NCBI RefSeq assembly: GCF_019711395.1
Contig: NZ_JAIGNL010000001.1
Coordinates: forward strand, 1,736,001-1,800,000
Length of the DNA: 64,000 nucleotides
From: Qipengyuania xiapuensis
Lineage (GTDB): Bacteria; Pseudomonadota; Alphaproteobacteria; Sphingomonadales; Sphingomonadaceae
Reading direction: 5' to 3'
Positions 52,139-63,531 of the stretch are shown here, piece after piece. Below the pieces are notes generated by a model, which saw only the letters and a program-made list of their open reading frames with translations, did not search any database and had not been told where the DNA came from. Position numbers and translations under genes: made by a program. Within the stretch, counting starts at the first letter, position 1; each line of letters starts with the position of its first letter.

Positions 52139-53449
52139 ATGGTCCCCCGCTACGCCCGTCCCGCAATGACCGCGATCTGGGAGCCGGAAGCGAAGTATCG
52201 CATCTGGTTCGAAATCGAGGCGCATGCGACCGAGAAACTGGGCGAGCTGGGTGTCGTCCCGAAAAGCGCTGCCAAGGCACTGTGGGACTGGTGGGCCACG
52301 AACCCGAAAATCGACGTCGAAGCCATCGACGCGATCGAGGCGGTGACCAAGCACGACGTCATCGCCTTCCTTACCTGGGTGGCAGAAAACGTCGGCGAAG
52401 AAGCGCGCTTCATGCACCAGGGCATGACCAGCTCGGACGTGCTCGACACTACGCTCGCCGTACAGCTCGCCCGCTCAACCGACCTGTTGCTCGAAGACCT
52501 CGACGACCTCCTCGCCGCGATCAAGCGCCGCGCGGAAGAGCACAAGTACACGCCGACCATCGGCCGCAGCCACGGCATCCACGCAGAACCCGTGACCTTC
52601 GGTCTCAAGCTCGCGCAGGCCTATGCCGAGTTCGACCGCTGCAAGACCCGCCTCATCGCTGCGCGCGAGGAAATCGCCACCTGCGCGATCTCGGGCGCGG
52701 TGGGCACCTTCGCCAATATCGACCCGAGCGTGGAGGAATATGTCGCCGAGAAGCTGGGCCTGAAGCCCGAGCCGGTCTCGACGCAGGTCATCCCGCGCGA
52801 TCGCCACGCCATGTATTTCGCAACGCTCGCCGTGATCGCGGGCTCGATCGAGCGTGTTGCCGTCGAAGTCCGCCATCTCCAGCGCACCGAAGTGCTCGAA
52901 GCGGAGGAGTTCTTCTCCAAGGGCCAGAAGGGTTCGAGCGCGATGCCGCACAAGCGCAACCCGATCCTCACCGAGAACCTCACCGGCCAGGCCCGCATGA
53001 TCCGCGCCTATGCCCTGCCCGCGCTGGAGAACGTCGCCTTGTGGCACGAGCGCGATATCTCGCACTCCTCCGTCGAACGCTTCATCGGCCCCGATGCCAC
53101 GATCACCCTCGATTTCGCTCTCGCCCGCCTTACCGGCGTGGTCGACAAGCTGCTCGTCTACCCCGAGCGCATGCAGGCGAACATGGACCGCATGGGCGGC
53201 CTCATCCACTCGCAACGCGTGCTGCTCGCCCTCACCCAGAACGGCGTGAGCCGAGAGGATGCATACCGCCTCGTCCAGCGCAACGCGATGAAGGTGTGGG
53301 AATCGGACGGCAAGCTGATGCTGCTCGACCTGCTCAAGGCAGACGAGGAAGTGACCGCTGCGCTGACGAACGAACAACTCGAGGAACGCTTCGACCTCGA
53401 TTACCACTTCAAGCAGGTGGACACGATCTTCGACCGCGTGTTCGGCTAG
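52139..53449 (+). CDS. purB: Adenylosuccinate lyase
   Basis: The 436-residue fumarase-superfamily enzyme acts twice in purine synthesis, cleaving SAICAR and adenylosuccinate. The signature GSSAMPHKRNP and TSSDVLDTTLAVQL segments are clear. The ATG at 52139 has a GGAG site; the frame extends upstream without family-like sequence. It stands alone before the LapA-like gene. Confidence 0.97.
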   Translation: MVPRYARPAMTAIWEPEAKYRIWFEIEAHATEKLGELGVVPKSAAKALWDWWATNPKIDVEAIDAIEAVTKHDVIAFLTWVAENVGEEARFMHQGMTSSDVLDTTLAVQLARSTDLLLEDLDDLLAAIKRRAEEHKYTPTIGRSHGIHAEPVTFGLKLAQAYAEFDRCKTRLIAAREEIATCAISGAVGTFANIDPSVEEYVAEKLGLKPEPVSTQVIPRDRHAMYFATLAVIAGSIERVAVEVRHLQRTEVLEAEEFFSKGQKGSSAMPHKRNPILTENLTGQARMIRAYALPALENVALWHERDISHSSVERFIGPDATITLDFALARLTGVVDKLLVYPERMQANMDRMGGLIHSQRVLLALTQNGVSREDAYRLVQRNAMKVWESDGKLMLLDLLKADEEVTAALTNEQLEERFDLDYHFKQVDTIFDRVFG

Positions 53450-53506
53450 ACGCAAGGCTTTTCGCCGCCTAGCATCGCGCAAACAGAAGACGGGAGCTGT
53501 GTGCCA

Positions 53507-53866
53507 ATGCAAATCGTAAGAACGATCCTGTGGATCCTGCTGCTGGTGGGCGTACTCGCCTTCTCCTTCGGCAATTGGGACCGCCAGATCGACGTGCGCA
53601 TCTGGCCAGGCATCGTGTGGGACACGCGCGTTCCGGCGCTCGTGATCGTATCTTTCATTCTCGGCCTGCTGCCGATGTGGATCTATCACCGCGGCGTGCG
53701 CTGGCGCCAGAGCCGCCGGATTACGGCGCTTGAGACTGCAACGCAGAAAATGGCCTCGCCCAAGCCGGATGCCGATACCACGGCAGCGCGCCCCTATCCG
53801 CCCAAGCAGGCCATTCCGGCTGAACCAGCCAACCCGGTCGACCCGGAACCCGCGCCGAAGTCATGA
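53507..53866 (+). CDS. LapA-domain membrane protein
   Basis: The 119-residue protein has two hydrophobic segments (about 5-22 and 44-62) around FGNWDRQIDVRIWPG, as in the LapA/DUF1049 group linked to LPS assembly, then a Pro/Ala-rich tail. ATG 53507 is 10 bases after GGGAG; a GTG two codons earlier is less well spaced. It overlaps pyrF as ATGA. Confidence 0.85.
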   Translation: MQIVRTILWILLLVGVLAFSFGNWDRQIDVRIWPGIVWDTRVPALVIVSFILGLLPMWIYHRGVRWRQSRRITALETATQKMASPKPDADTTAARPYPPKQAIPAEPANPVDPEPAPKS

Positions 53867-54537
53867 GCAATCCGGTCTTCCTTGCCCTCGACGTCCCGCG
53901 GCTGGACGATGCCGTAGCGCTTGCCGAGAAGGTCAAGCAGCATGTCGGCGGCATCAAGCTGGGCCTGGAGTTCTTCAACGCTCACGGCGCGCATGGCGTG
54001 CACATGATCTCGCAGCTCGGCCTGCCGATCTTCCTCGACCTCAAACTCCACGACATTCCGAATACCGTCGCGGGAGCCATGCAGGCGATCCACGTACTGG
54101 AACCGGCCATCGTCACCATCCACGCAAGCGGTGGCCGCGCGATGATGGAAGACGCGAAGGCCGCCGCTGGCGAGAACACCAAGGTCGTCGCGGTCACCAT
54201 GCTCACGAGCCTCGACGAGCGCGATCTCAAGTCGATGGGCGTCGGCGGTTCGCCGCATGATCACGTGATGCGGCTTGCCGACCTCGCGCATACCTCAGGT
54301 CTTGATGGCGTCGTGTGCTCGGGTCACGAAATCAAGGCGGTACACGACCAATGGAAGGACGGCTTCTTCGTCGTCCCCGGTCTGCGCCCCGAGGGCAGCA
54401 ATACCGGCGACCAGAAGCGCGTCGTCACTCCCCGCCAGGCCCGCGATGACGGTGCCAGCGTACTCGTGATCGGTCGTCCGATCAGCCGTGCGGAGGACCC
54501 GGCGCAAGCCGCCCGCGCCATCGAGGCGACGCTTTAG
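53863..54537 (+). CDS. pyrF: Orotidine 5'-phosphate decarboxylase
   Basis: The 224-residue TIM-barrel enzyme makes UMP. LALDVPRLDDAV at the start, FLDLKLHDIPNTV (catalytic DxKxxD cluster) and the PGLRPEGS segment identify it. The length fits the bacterial class. It overlaps the upstream LapA-like gene, and its TAG is immediately followed by the next start. Confidence 0.97.
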   Translation: MSNPVFLALDVPRLDDAVALAEKVKQHVGGIKLGLEFFNAHGAHGVHMISQLGLPIFLDLKLHDIPNTVAGAMQAIHVLEPAIVTIHASGGRAMMEDAKAAAGENTKVVAVTMLTSLDERDLKSMGVGGSPHDHVMRLADLAHTSGLDGVVCSGHEIKAVHDQWKDGFFVVPGLRPEGSNTGDQKRVVTPRQARDDGASVLVIGRPISRAEDPAQAARAIEATL

Positions 54538-54855
54538 GTGACAGGTACAGGCTTATTGACAATTCTGGTTGTCGCTTTGCTTGGCACTGGTTCTGGCTAT
54601 CTGATCCGGAGAGTTTGCAGACCGACTTGGAGAAGGCTGGTTCTCCTTTTTTTCCTGTTCGCTCCACTGACGCTGTATCTCCTTTATGGGCTCGTCGATG
54701 GATGTTTCCTGATTGTCAGGCATAGCGGGGAGTACTGCTATGGTTTCGGCTTCGGGCTCGTCCTCTTTGGAATGCTTCTCTTGCCGCCTTGGATGGTAGG
54801 AAACCTGCTTGGCTATCTCTCGCCATGGGCACGCAAAGAGACTTCACACCCGTGA
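54538..54855 (+). CDS. Low-GC small membrane protein, orphan
   Basis: The 105-residue protein has three hydrophobic stretches (about 6-24, 35-52 and 68-90) and no family I recognise. It begins with GTG directly after the pyrF stop and its TGA overlaps the trpF GTG. A 60-base stretch near 54541-54600 has only about 47 percent GC, unlike its neighbours, which hints at a foreign or fast-evolving insert. That the frame is fully open and fits both flanks supports a real gene. Confidence 0.6.
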   Translation: MTGTGLLTILVVALLGTGSGYLIRRVCRPTWRRLVLLFFLFAPLTLYLLYGLVDGCFLIVRHSGEYCYGFGFGLVLFGMLLLPPWMVGNLLGYLSPWARKETSHP

Positions 54856-55493
54856 GCACCGCGATCAAGATTTGCGGCATATCGACGCCCGAAACGCTGG
54901 ACGCGGTCATCGCCGCACGGGCCGAGTTCGTCGGCTTCAACTTCTACCCGCCGAGCCCGCGCCACGTATCGCTGCAGGACCTCTCGGCGCTCGCCGCCCG
55001 CGCAGGCTCGCGTGTCGCAAAGGTCGGCGTTTTCGTGGACGCCGATGACGTGTTGATCGGTGCGGCGGTCGAGGCGGGTCGGCTCGACGCGATCCAGCTC
55101 CATGGGGAAGAGCCCCCCGCCCGCGCTGCCGAGCTCAAGCAACGCTTCGGAATCCCCGTCTGGAAGGTCATTCCGGTCGCAACGTCGGCCGATATCGCCA
55201 GAAGCGCCGATTATCGCGGTGCCGTCGACTTCATGCTCTTCGATGCCAAGACCCCGAAGGACGCCGCCCTTCCCGGCGGCATGGGCCTGCGTTTCGACTG
55301 GACGCTGCTGTCCGGCCTCGATGCCGGTATGCCCTGGGGGCTCGCCGGTGGGCTCACACCGGCCAATGTCGCAGAGGCCATCGGGCGCACGGGCGCGCCG
55401 CTGGTCGACACCTCTTCCGGCGTAGAGACAGCCCCGGGCGACAAGGATCCCGATGCCATAGCGGCCTTCTGCTCGGCGGTCCGGAAGACCTGA
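54852..55493 (+). CDS. trpF: Phosphoribosylanthranilate isomerase
   Basis: The 213-residue TIM-barrel enzyme carries out the Amadori step of tryptophan synthesis. KICGIS at the start (catalytic Cys), VGFNFYPPSPR, and AGGLTPANV are family markers. The GTG start overlaps the preceding stop as GTGA. trpB and trpA do not follow; an outer-membrane-protein gene converges instead. Confidence 0.96.
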   Translation: MSTAIKICGISTPETLDAVIAARAEFVGFNFYPPSPRHVSLQDLSALAARAGSRVAKVGVFVDADDVLIGAAVEAGRLDAIQLHGEEPPARAAELKQRFGIPVWKVIPVATSADIARSADYRGAVDFMLFDAKTPKDAALPGGMGLRFDWTLLSGLDAGMPWGLAGGLTPANVAEAIGRTGAPLVDTSSGVETAPGDKDPDAIAAFCSAVRKT

Positions 55494-55502
55494 CGCGCAA
55501 GG

Positions 55503-55537
55503 AAAAAGGGGCGGTACCGCATACGCGGCCCGCCCCT
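55503..55537 (-). terminator. Terminator of the outer-membrane protein gene
   Basis: On the minus strand GGGGCGG and CCGCCCC pair around a 15-base loop and run into TTTTT. Confidence 0.75.
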
Positions 55538-55560
55538 CGCACTTGTCTTAACGACAGACC

Positions 55561-56031
55561 TTAGAAGGTCAGGCCGACAACTGCGTTGACTGCGTCTGCG
55601 TCGACGAAATCGTCGAAGTAGTGACGGTATTCCGCACCGAGGTAGAGGCTGTCACCCAGCTTGTGGTGGTAGCCGGCACCGAGATGCCATGCGTCGCCGC
55701 CATCATCGGTCAGCGTGAAGTTGTAGCCGCCGGTTGCGAAGAGCTTGCCGTCGTCACCGACCTTGAGGCCGAGGCGTGCGGTCGTACCAACGAGGACTTC
55801 CGCGCCGTCGACGAGGATCTTGTCGCCCGACAGTTCAACGCCGGCGAACGCGGTCTCGCCGAGATCGAAGTCGTAGCCGACAGCTGCGCCGAGGGTGGCT
55901 TCGCTGAAGTCTTCGACCCAGATCACACCGCCGCGTACTTCAGCGCGGACTTCGCCGCCTTCATCTTCGGCTGCTGCCGGGGTTGCGACAGCGGCTACTG
56001 CCACTGCGGCGAGGAGTGCGAACTTACGCAT
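55561..56031 (-). CDS. Small outer-membrane beta-barrel protein
   Basis: The 156-residue protein has a signal peptide (cleavage near AAA, about residue 21) and a mature chain of alternating beta strands rich in Gly and aromatic residues, ending in the terminal Phe (VNAVVGLTF) recognised by the BAM machine. Fits an eight-stranded barrel such as OmpA or OmpW type; precise role unknown. The start has AGGG upstream. Confidence 0.88.
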   Translation of the reverse strand: MRKFALLAAVAVAAVATPAAAEDEGGEVRAEVRGGVIWVEDFSEATLGAAVGYDFDLGETAFAGVELSGDKILVDGAEVLVGTTARLGLKVGDDGKLFATGGYNFTLTDDGGDAWHLGAGYHHKLGDSLYLGAEYRHYFDDFVDADAVNAVVGLTF

Positions 56032-56084
56032 AATCAGTTTTTCCCTTTTTTGGTTTTTTGCACCCGCATCTGCGGGGGGCGCGG

Positions 56085-56113
56085 CCTATTGCCGCCCGCC
56101 TTGATTGGTTCAA
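56085..56113 (-). promoter_or_regulatory. Possible promoter of the outer-membrane protein gene
   Basis: On the minus strand TTGAAC (56113-56108) and AATAGG (56090-56085) are 17 bases apart. The -35 overlaps an inverted repeat around 56104-56118. Loose match. Confidence 0.3.
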
Positions 56114-56249
56114 CCGATTGTAACGTCAGGTGAACCAGACTGGCCTAACCTGTTGCCAATACGTCACTTATTGCGCTTTGAGCATGTCATTTGTTACATA
56201 CCGTGGGAAGGAAACTTCCACGCTCACGGGATCGCTTGGCCGACTCCGC

Positions 56250-56277
56250 TTGACGCAGTGCAATATCCTGCTATTCG
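56250..56277 (+). promoter_or_regulatory. Possible rpsD promoter
   Basis: TTGACG (56250-56255) and TATTCG (56272-56277) are 16 bases apart, about 130 bases before the rpsD ATG. Confidence 0.35.
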
Positions 56278-56405
56278 CGCGCTTCGCTAATTGGCCCCGC
56301 ACCCCGGTGAAGCGGTGGCCGCGTCGAATTCCTCGGAAATCGGCGGTGCGATGCCGGGTTGGATGGCCGCCGATGGGGTGGCTCAGCAAATTGAAGGAAA
56401 GACTT

Positions 56406-57020
56406 ATGTCGAAGCGCAAGAGCGCCAAGTACAAACTCGACCGCCGGATGGGCGAAAACATCTGGGGTCGTCCGAATTCGCCGGTCAACAAGCGTTCCTA
56501 CGGCCCGGGCCAGCACGGTCAGCGCCGCAAGGGTAAGATGAGCGACTTCGGTCTGCAGCTCCGCGCCAAGCAGAAGCTCAAGGGCTACTACGGCGACGTT
56601 ACCGAGAAGCAGTTCAAGCGCACCTACACCGAAGCTTCGAAGATGAAGGGCGACACCGGTCAGAACCTGATCGGCCTGCTCGAGCAGCGTCTCGACATGG
56701 TCGTCTACCGCGCGAAGTTCGCACCGACCATCTTCGCTGCCCGTCAGATCGTGAGCCACGGCCACATCTACCTGAACGGCGTTAAGACCAACATCGCATC
56801 GGCACGTGTCCGCGTCGGCGACGTCGTCAGCCTCGGCAGCAAGGCCAAGGAAATGGCTCTCGTCATCGAAGCACAGAGCCTGCCCGAGCGTGAAATTCCC
56901 GACTACGTCGCACCCGACGGCAACGACAAGGTGACCTTCACCCGCGTGCCGAAGCTCGACGAAGTGCCCTACCCGGTCACCATGGAACCGAACCTCGTGG
57001 TCGAGTTCTACTCGCGCTAA
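56406..57020 (+). CDS. rpsD: 30S ribosomal protein S4
   Basis: The 204-residue protein nucleates 30S assembly. The [21 protein letters not shown] start, [10 protein letters not shown] and the S4 RNA-binding segment with [28 protein letters not shown] are clear. ATG 56406 follows AAGGAAAG. It is monocistronic here and ends at a hairpin. Confidence 0.98.
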   Translation: MSKRKSAKYKLDRRMGENIWGRPNSPVNKRSYGPGQHGQRRKGKMSDFGLQLRAKQKLKGYYGDVTEKQFKRTYTEASKMKGDTGQNLIGLLEQRLDMVVYRAKFAPTIFAARQIVSHGHIYLNGVKTNIASARVRVGDVVSLGSKAKEMALVIEAQSLPEREIPDYVAPDGNDKVTFTRVPKLDEVPYPVTMEPNLVVEFYSR

Positions 57021-57041
57021 GAGATCGGGAAACCGAACACG

Positions 57042-57071
57042 AAAGGGCGGTCCTTCGGGGCCGCCCTTTTC
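57042..57071. terminator. Bidirectional terminator between rpsD and the M50-like gene
   Basis: AAAGGGCGG and CCGCCCTTT pair around a TCCTTCGGGG loop region and are followed by TTCGT on the plus strand. Confidence 0.85.
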
Positions 57072-57083
57072 GTATGTAGCGTG

Positions 57084-57833
57084 TCAGGAGTGGGCGCGCC
57101 TGAGCGACCAGAACACCATCGCGCAGATCATCGCGGTGATCAGCCCTCCCCAGAACCAGTAAGGCAGGAATAGCGCCTGAGAGATCACGCCGGTGTCGGA
57201 CAGCTGTGCCTGGCCTCCGCGCACGAAGCCTTCGCTGAAGAGATAGCCGAAGTCGCGGTAGATGCTGATGCAGCCCTGAACGCCGAGGAATTGCACGGCG
57301 AACCGGCGCCACTGTTCGCGTCCCTTGAACGCAATCGCGAGGCTCACAACACCCAGGAGCGGAAGCACGATCCAGCCGGTCGTCGACCTCACCCAGATCA
57401 AGGTCGACCCGATCAGGACGAGGCCCAGGATAACCAGCGCCGATCGTGTTGCAGCGCGCCGTGCTGAAGCGAGGATCAGGAGGCATCCCGCAAGCGTGGG
57501 ACCGATCAGTCCCGCTCCCGCGATCATCGCCTGCGACAGCCGCGATGGCGAATCCGTTGTGGTGTAAAGCGCGTAGCCCGAGCCGTTCTGGAAAATGACC
57601 AGCCGTTCGAAATCGTAGCCAAAGGCCAATGCCGCCAACCCGTGACCCATCTCGTGGAACCAGGTGGCGAGGATGCTGAAGGGATAAAGCAGGTAACCGC
57701 CATAGGGCGAACCCCACAGCAGGATCGAACACGCGCCCATGACGACCAGCAGGGTGATTTCACGCCGCCCGGCCTCGCTGCGATAGGAGGGCGGACGGTA
57801 GCCGTTATTCACTCTCGGCCGCCATTCAGCCAT
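57084..57833 (-). CDS. M50-like membrane metalloprotease
   Basis: The 249-residue protein has five or more transmembrane segments, with HEMGH (60-64) within an early one and a possible third zinc ligand later. It resembles M50B-type membrane proteases. Substrate unknown. No partner gene is adjacent on the same strand. Confidence 0.82.
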   Translation of the reverse strand: MAEWRPRVNNGYRPPSYRSEAGRREITLLVVMGACSILLWGSPYGGYLLYPFSILATWFHEMGHGLAALAFGYDFERLVIFQNGSGYALYTTTDSPSRLSQAMIAGAGLIGPTLAGCLLILASARRAATRSALVILGLVLIGSTLIWVRSTTGWIVLPLLGVVSLAIAFKGREQWRRFAVQFLGVQGCISIYRDFGYLFSEGFVRGGQAQLSDTGVISQALFLPYWFWGGLITAMICAMVFWSLRRAHS

Positions 57834-57946
57834 CCTGTCGCTCCCGTCTTCGCCTCAAGCGGCGGCTTCCTTGCTGTCTTCGAGTTAGGGATCGAGACTG
57901 CCGAAATCCAGCGGCTCCTTGTCGAGCAGCTACCGGAGCGTCCCGG

Positions 57947-58641
57947 TTACGGCACGATCTCCTCGCCATCCCACGCGAACTGCCGCCCGCTTTGTGCAGG
58001 GCCGATGCCTTCCAATACCTCGAGCAAGCGTGATGCAGAGAATTCCGGCGTGAACAGCTTGCCTTCGGGCACATTGCGCTGGAACGGCTCGCTCAGCTGG
58101 GTGTCGACCGTGCCGGGATGGAGCGTGACGCAAAAGGCATCGGGCTTCTTGCGGGCCAGTTCGACCGAATAGGTGCGCATGAGCATGACCAGCGCCGCCT
58201 TGCTCGCGCGGTAGGAATACCAGCCGCCCAGCCGGTTGTCGCCAATGCTGCCGACACGGGCCGCGAGCGCTGCAAAACCTGCCCGTCCCTCGTCGGGCAG
58301 AAGCGGTAGGAAGTGCTTGGCGACCAGCGCCGGGCCGGTGCTGTTGATCGCGAAATTGCGTGCCAGCATTGCGGGATCGATCTGCCGCCAGTCCTTCTCC
58401 GGACCTGACTTGCCCTCGTGCAGGAAGCCGGTCGCGACGAGGACGAGATCGACGTCCCCTGCCACCCCGATGCGTTTCGCGGCCTCCGCGATGCTGTGTT
58501 CGTCCTCGAGATCGAGATGCGCCTCGCCAGTGGCGCTGCGCGAGAGGGGGTGCACCTCGGTGCCGCCCTGTTCGAGCAGGTCGGCAAGCGCGGCACCGAT
58601 GCCTCCGGAGGCACCGACGACGACTGCTCGCCGCCAGCCCA

Positions 58642-58642
<1 letters not shown>
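57947..58642 (-). CDS. SDR family oxidoreductase, CsgA-like
   Basis: The 231-residue short-chain dehydrogenase has VVGASGGIGAALA, the catalytic Ser in ARVGSIG, YRASK and LHPGTVDT, as in the C-factor group. It is coupled by TGATG to tgt. The substrate is unknown. Confidence 0.88.
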
Positions 58643-60734
<2,092 letters not shown>

Positions 60735-60752
60735 GTCGCGCCGCCTAGCGTG

Positions 60753-61517
60753 TCAGGCGCGCAGTCGCCAGCCTGTCTTGAAGATATAGGCGATCACGGC
60801 GGTGCATGCGGCAAGGAAAGCTAGAGTGATCCCGAAGCTGATCCAGATGTTCACGTCGCTGCTGCCGTAGAAGGTCCAGCGCAGGCCGCTCACGAGATAG
60901 ACGATCGGGTTGGCGAGCGCGATCTTGTCCCAGGGCCCGGGCAGCATATCGATCGAATAGAAGGTGCCGCCAAGGAAGGTCAGCGGGGTGAGGAACAGCA
61001 TCGGGATGATGCCCAGCTTCTCGAAATTGTCCGCCCATATGCCGAGGATGAAGCCGAACAGGCTGAAGGCCGCTGCCACCAGCATGATGTAGAACATCGC
61101 GAGCAGCGGATAGGCGATGGAATAGTCGACGAAGAGCCGCGCGGTCACGAGGATGATCGCGGCAAGGATCAGGCTCTTGGTCATCGCCGCGCCCACGAAG
61201 CCGATCAGCGTCTCGGCCACGCCCACGGGCGCGCTCAGCAGTTCGTAGATCGTGCCGGTAAAACGCGGCATGTAGATGCCGAAGCTCGAATTGCTGGTGG
61301 TCTCGCCGAGCAGTGTCAGCATCAGCAGGCCGGGAATGATGAAGGCACCGTAATCCACTCCGCCGAGGTCGGGCATGCGCCCGCCGATCGCCGCACCGAA
61401 GACGATGAAATAGAGCGAGGTCGTGAGGACCGGCGCGAGCACCGACTGGAAAGCCGTGCGCAGGAAGCGCATCAGCTCGCGCTTGTAGATGGACCAGGTG
61501 GATCTCCAGCCGATCAT
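60753..61517 (-). CDS. ABC-2 type transporter permease
   Basis: The 254-residue protein has six transmembrane segments, as in NodJ-like or drug-efflux ABC-2 permeases, with the RGMPDLGGVDYGAFIIPGLL and GTFYSIDMLPG segments. It overlaps the ATPase gene by ATGA. The cargo is unknown. Confidence 0.92.
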   Translation of the reverse strand: MIGWRSTWSIYKRELMRFLRTAFQSVLAPVLTTSLYFIVFGAAIGGRMPDLGGVDYGAFIIPGLLMLTLLGETTSNSSFGIYMPRFTGTIYELLSAPVGVAETLIGFVGAAMTKSLILAAIILVTARLFVDYSIAYPLLAMFYIMLVAAAFSLFGFILGIWADNFEKLGIIPMLFLTPLTFLGGTFYSIDMLPGPWDKIALANPIVYLVSGLRWTFYGSSDVNIWISFGITLAFLAACTAVIAYIFKTGWRLRA

Positions 61518-62455
61518 GCCGCTTCCTCCTCGCCCAGCAGCGAAACGAAGATTTCCTCGAGGCTGCTCTCGCGTACGTCGATGCCCGTGTAGTCGATACC
61601 TGCCGCGATCAGCGCCTTGGTGAGCTCTGCCACTTCGGCCTTGCCGCGCCCCGTACCGTCACCGCCGCGATAGCAGAGCGACGTGCCACCCTGCTCGATC
61701 TCGATCGGGAACTGCGAGAGCGATTGGGGAAGTTCGCTAATCGGATTGGCGAGCGCGATATGCGCCTCGGTCCGTCCCAACCGCGACATCATCGCTTCCT
61801 TCTCGTCGACCATCAGCAGCTTGCCGCGATTGATGATGCCCACACGGTCCGCCATCAGTTCGGCTTCCTCGATATAATGCGTGGTCAGGATGATCGTGAC
61901 ACCGCGATCGCGCATCTGGTCGACGATTGCCCACATGCCCTTGCGCAGCTCGACATCGACCCCGGCGGTCGGCTCGTCGAGGAACAGGAGGTCGGGTTCA
62001 TGCGCGAGCGCCTTGGCGATCAGCACTCGGCGCTTCATGCCGCCCGACAGCGCCATTATGCGCTCGTCCTTCTTGTCCCACAGGCTGAGCGAGCGGAGGA
62101 TTTCCTCGATCCGGGCAGGATCGGGCGCGAGGCCGAACAGCCCGCGCGAGTAGGATACCGCGCGGTGCACCGGTTCGAACATGTCGGTCGAGAGTTCCTG
62201 CGGGACGAGACCGATCCGCGCCCTCGCCTTGCGCCAGTCGCTCGCCATGTCGTGACCGAAAGCGCGGATAGTGCCTTCGCTCGGCCGCACGAGACCGCAA
62301 ACCGCACCGATCAGCGTGGTCTTGCCGGCGCCATTGGGCCCAAGCAGTGCGAAAATCTCGCCTTTGCGGATTGTGAGGTCGACATTGTCGAGGGCCTTGA
62401 GCCCGCCCGGATAGACCTTCGAGAGGCCTTCAAGCTCGAGGATCGGTTCGTTCAT
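61514..62455 (-). CDS. ABC transporter ATP-binding protein
   Basis: The 313-residue ATPase has Walker A GPNGAGKTT, signature LSGGMKRR, Walker B LLFLDEPTAGVD, and the H-loop TTHYIEEAE. It is of the CcmA/NodI class. The ATG at 62455 begins the domain. It works with the downstream permease. A 10-base gap separates it from queA. Confidence 0.95.
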   Translation of the reverse strand: MNEPILELEGLSKVYPGGLKALDNVDLTIRKGEIFALLGPNGAGKTTLIGAVCGLVRPSEGTIRAFGHDMASDWRKARARIGLVPQELSTDMFEPVHRAVSYSRGLFGLAPDPARIEEILRSLSLWDKKDERIMALSGGMKRRVLIAKALAHEPDLLFLDEPTAGVDVELRKGMWAIVDQMRDRGVTIILTTHYIEEAELMADRVGIINRGKLLMVDEKEAMMSRLGRTEAHIALANPISELPQSLSQFPIEIEQGGTSLCYRGGDGTGRGKAEVAELTKALIAAGIDYTGIDVRESSLEEIFVSLLGEEEAA

Positions 62456-62465
62456 GAGGGCTGAG

Positions 62466-63494
62466 CTAGGGCAGCAGGAGCGAGGAGTCACCATAGGAAT
62501 AGAAACGGTACTCGTTCGCGATGGCATGCGCATAGGCATCCTGCATTCGCTCGCGGCCCATCAGCGCGCTCACCAGCATGAACAGCGTCGATTTCGGCAG
62601 GTGGAAATTGGTCATCAAGCCGTCGATCGCGCGGAAGGTGTAGCCGGGCGTGATGAAGATGTCGGTGTCCCCCGCGAAGGGCCGGATGACCTTGTCCTCG
62701 CCGGTCGCGCTTTCGAGCAGGCGCAGGCTGGTAGTACCGACCGAGATGACGCGGTTGCCCGCAGCGCGCGCGGCGTTGAGGCGGTCGCAGACGTCCTGTT
62801 CGAGCCTGCCGAATTCGGCGTGCATCTTGTGGTCTTCGGTATCGTCCGCCTTCACCGGCAGGAAGGTGCCCGCTCCGACGTGAAGCGTGAGCGTTTCGGT
62901 CTTGATGCCGCGCTCTGCCAGCGCCGCCATCAGCCGGTCGGTGAAGTGGAGCGCGGCGGTGGGAGCGGCGACCGCGCCGTCCTCCTTCGCGAACATGGTC
63001 TGGTAGTCTTCGCGATCCTGTTCGTCTGTCGGACGCTTGCCAGCGATATATGGCGGCAGCGGCATGGTACCGGCACGGTCGAGCAACACTTCGACCGGCT
63101 CGTCGCCCTCGAAAAACAGGACGAAGCTGCCATCCTCCAGACGCTCCTCGGCAATCGCGGTCACCCCGCCACCGAAGGTTGCGACATCGCCGACGCGAAG
63201 GCGTTTCGCATTGCGCACGAAGGCCTGCCAGCGGCGCAGATCGATCCGCTTGTGCAGCGTCGCGCCGATCTTGGCCTCGCCCCTCCGGCCTTCGAGCTGC
63301 GCGGGGATTACGCGCGTGTCGTTGAATACCAGTACATCGCCCGGTTCGAGCAGGTCCGGCAGGTCCATGACCGTGCGATCGCCGAAAGCACCCTCGGCCG
63401 GGACCACGAGCATGCGCGCGGCATCGCGCGGCCGCGCGGGGCGCAGGGCAATGCGTTCGTTGGGAAGCTCGAAATCGAAAAGGTCTACGCGCAT
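62466..63494 (-). CDS. queA: S-adenosylmethionine:tRNA ribosyltransferase-isomerase
   Basis: The 342-residue enzyme makes epoxyqueuosine from preQ1-t[19 protein letters not shown] at the start, [19 protein letters not shown] and [15 protein letters not shown] segments identify it. Length is normal. An ABC transporter operon follows before tgt. Confidence 0.97.
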   Translation of the reverse strand: MRVDLFDFELPNERIALRPARPRDAARMLVVPAEGAFGDRTVMDLPDLLEPGDVLVFNDTRVIPAQLEGRRGEAKIGATLHKRIDLRRWQAFVRNAKRLRVGDVATFGGGVTAIAEERLEDGSFVLFFEGDEPVEVLLDRAGTMPLPPYIAGKRPTDEQDREDYQTMFAKEDGAVAAPTAALHFTDRLMAALAERGIKTETLTLHVGAGTFLPVKADDTEDHKMHAEFGRLEQDVCDRLNAARAAGNRVISVGTTSLRLLESATGEDKVIRPFAGDTDIFITPGYTFRAIDGLMTNFHLPKSTLFMLVSALMGRERMQDAYAHAIANEYRFYSYGDSSLLLP

Positions 63495-63531
63495 GGCGGC
63501 GCCCTTAGACGCTCGCCTTGGCGAAGAAAAC

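Larger units (their letters stand above)
56032..56405. other. Divergent intergenic region between barrel gene and rpsD
   Basis: The 374-base gap contains candidate promoters for both sides and an imperfect inverted repeat ATTGGTTCAACCGAT near 56104-56118. I see no convincing ORF. The last 120 bases would be the rpsD leader; no known S4-binding structure could be recognised by eye. Confidence 0.5.
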
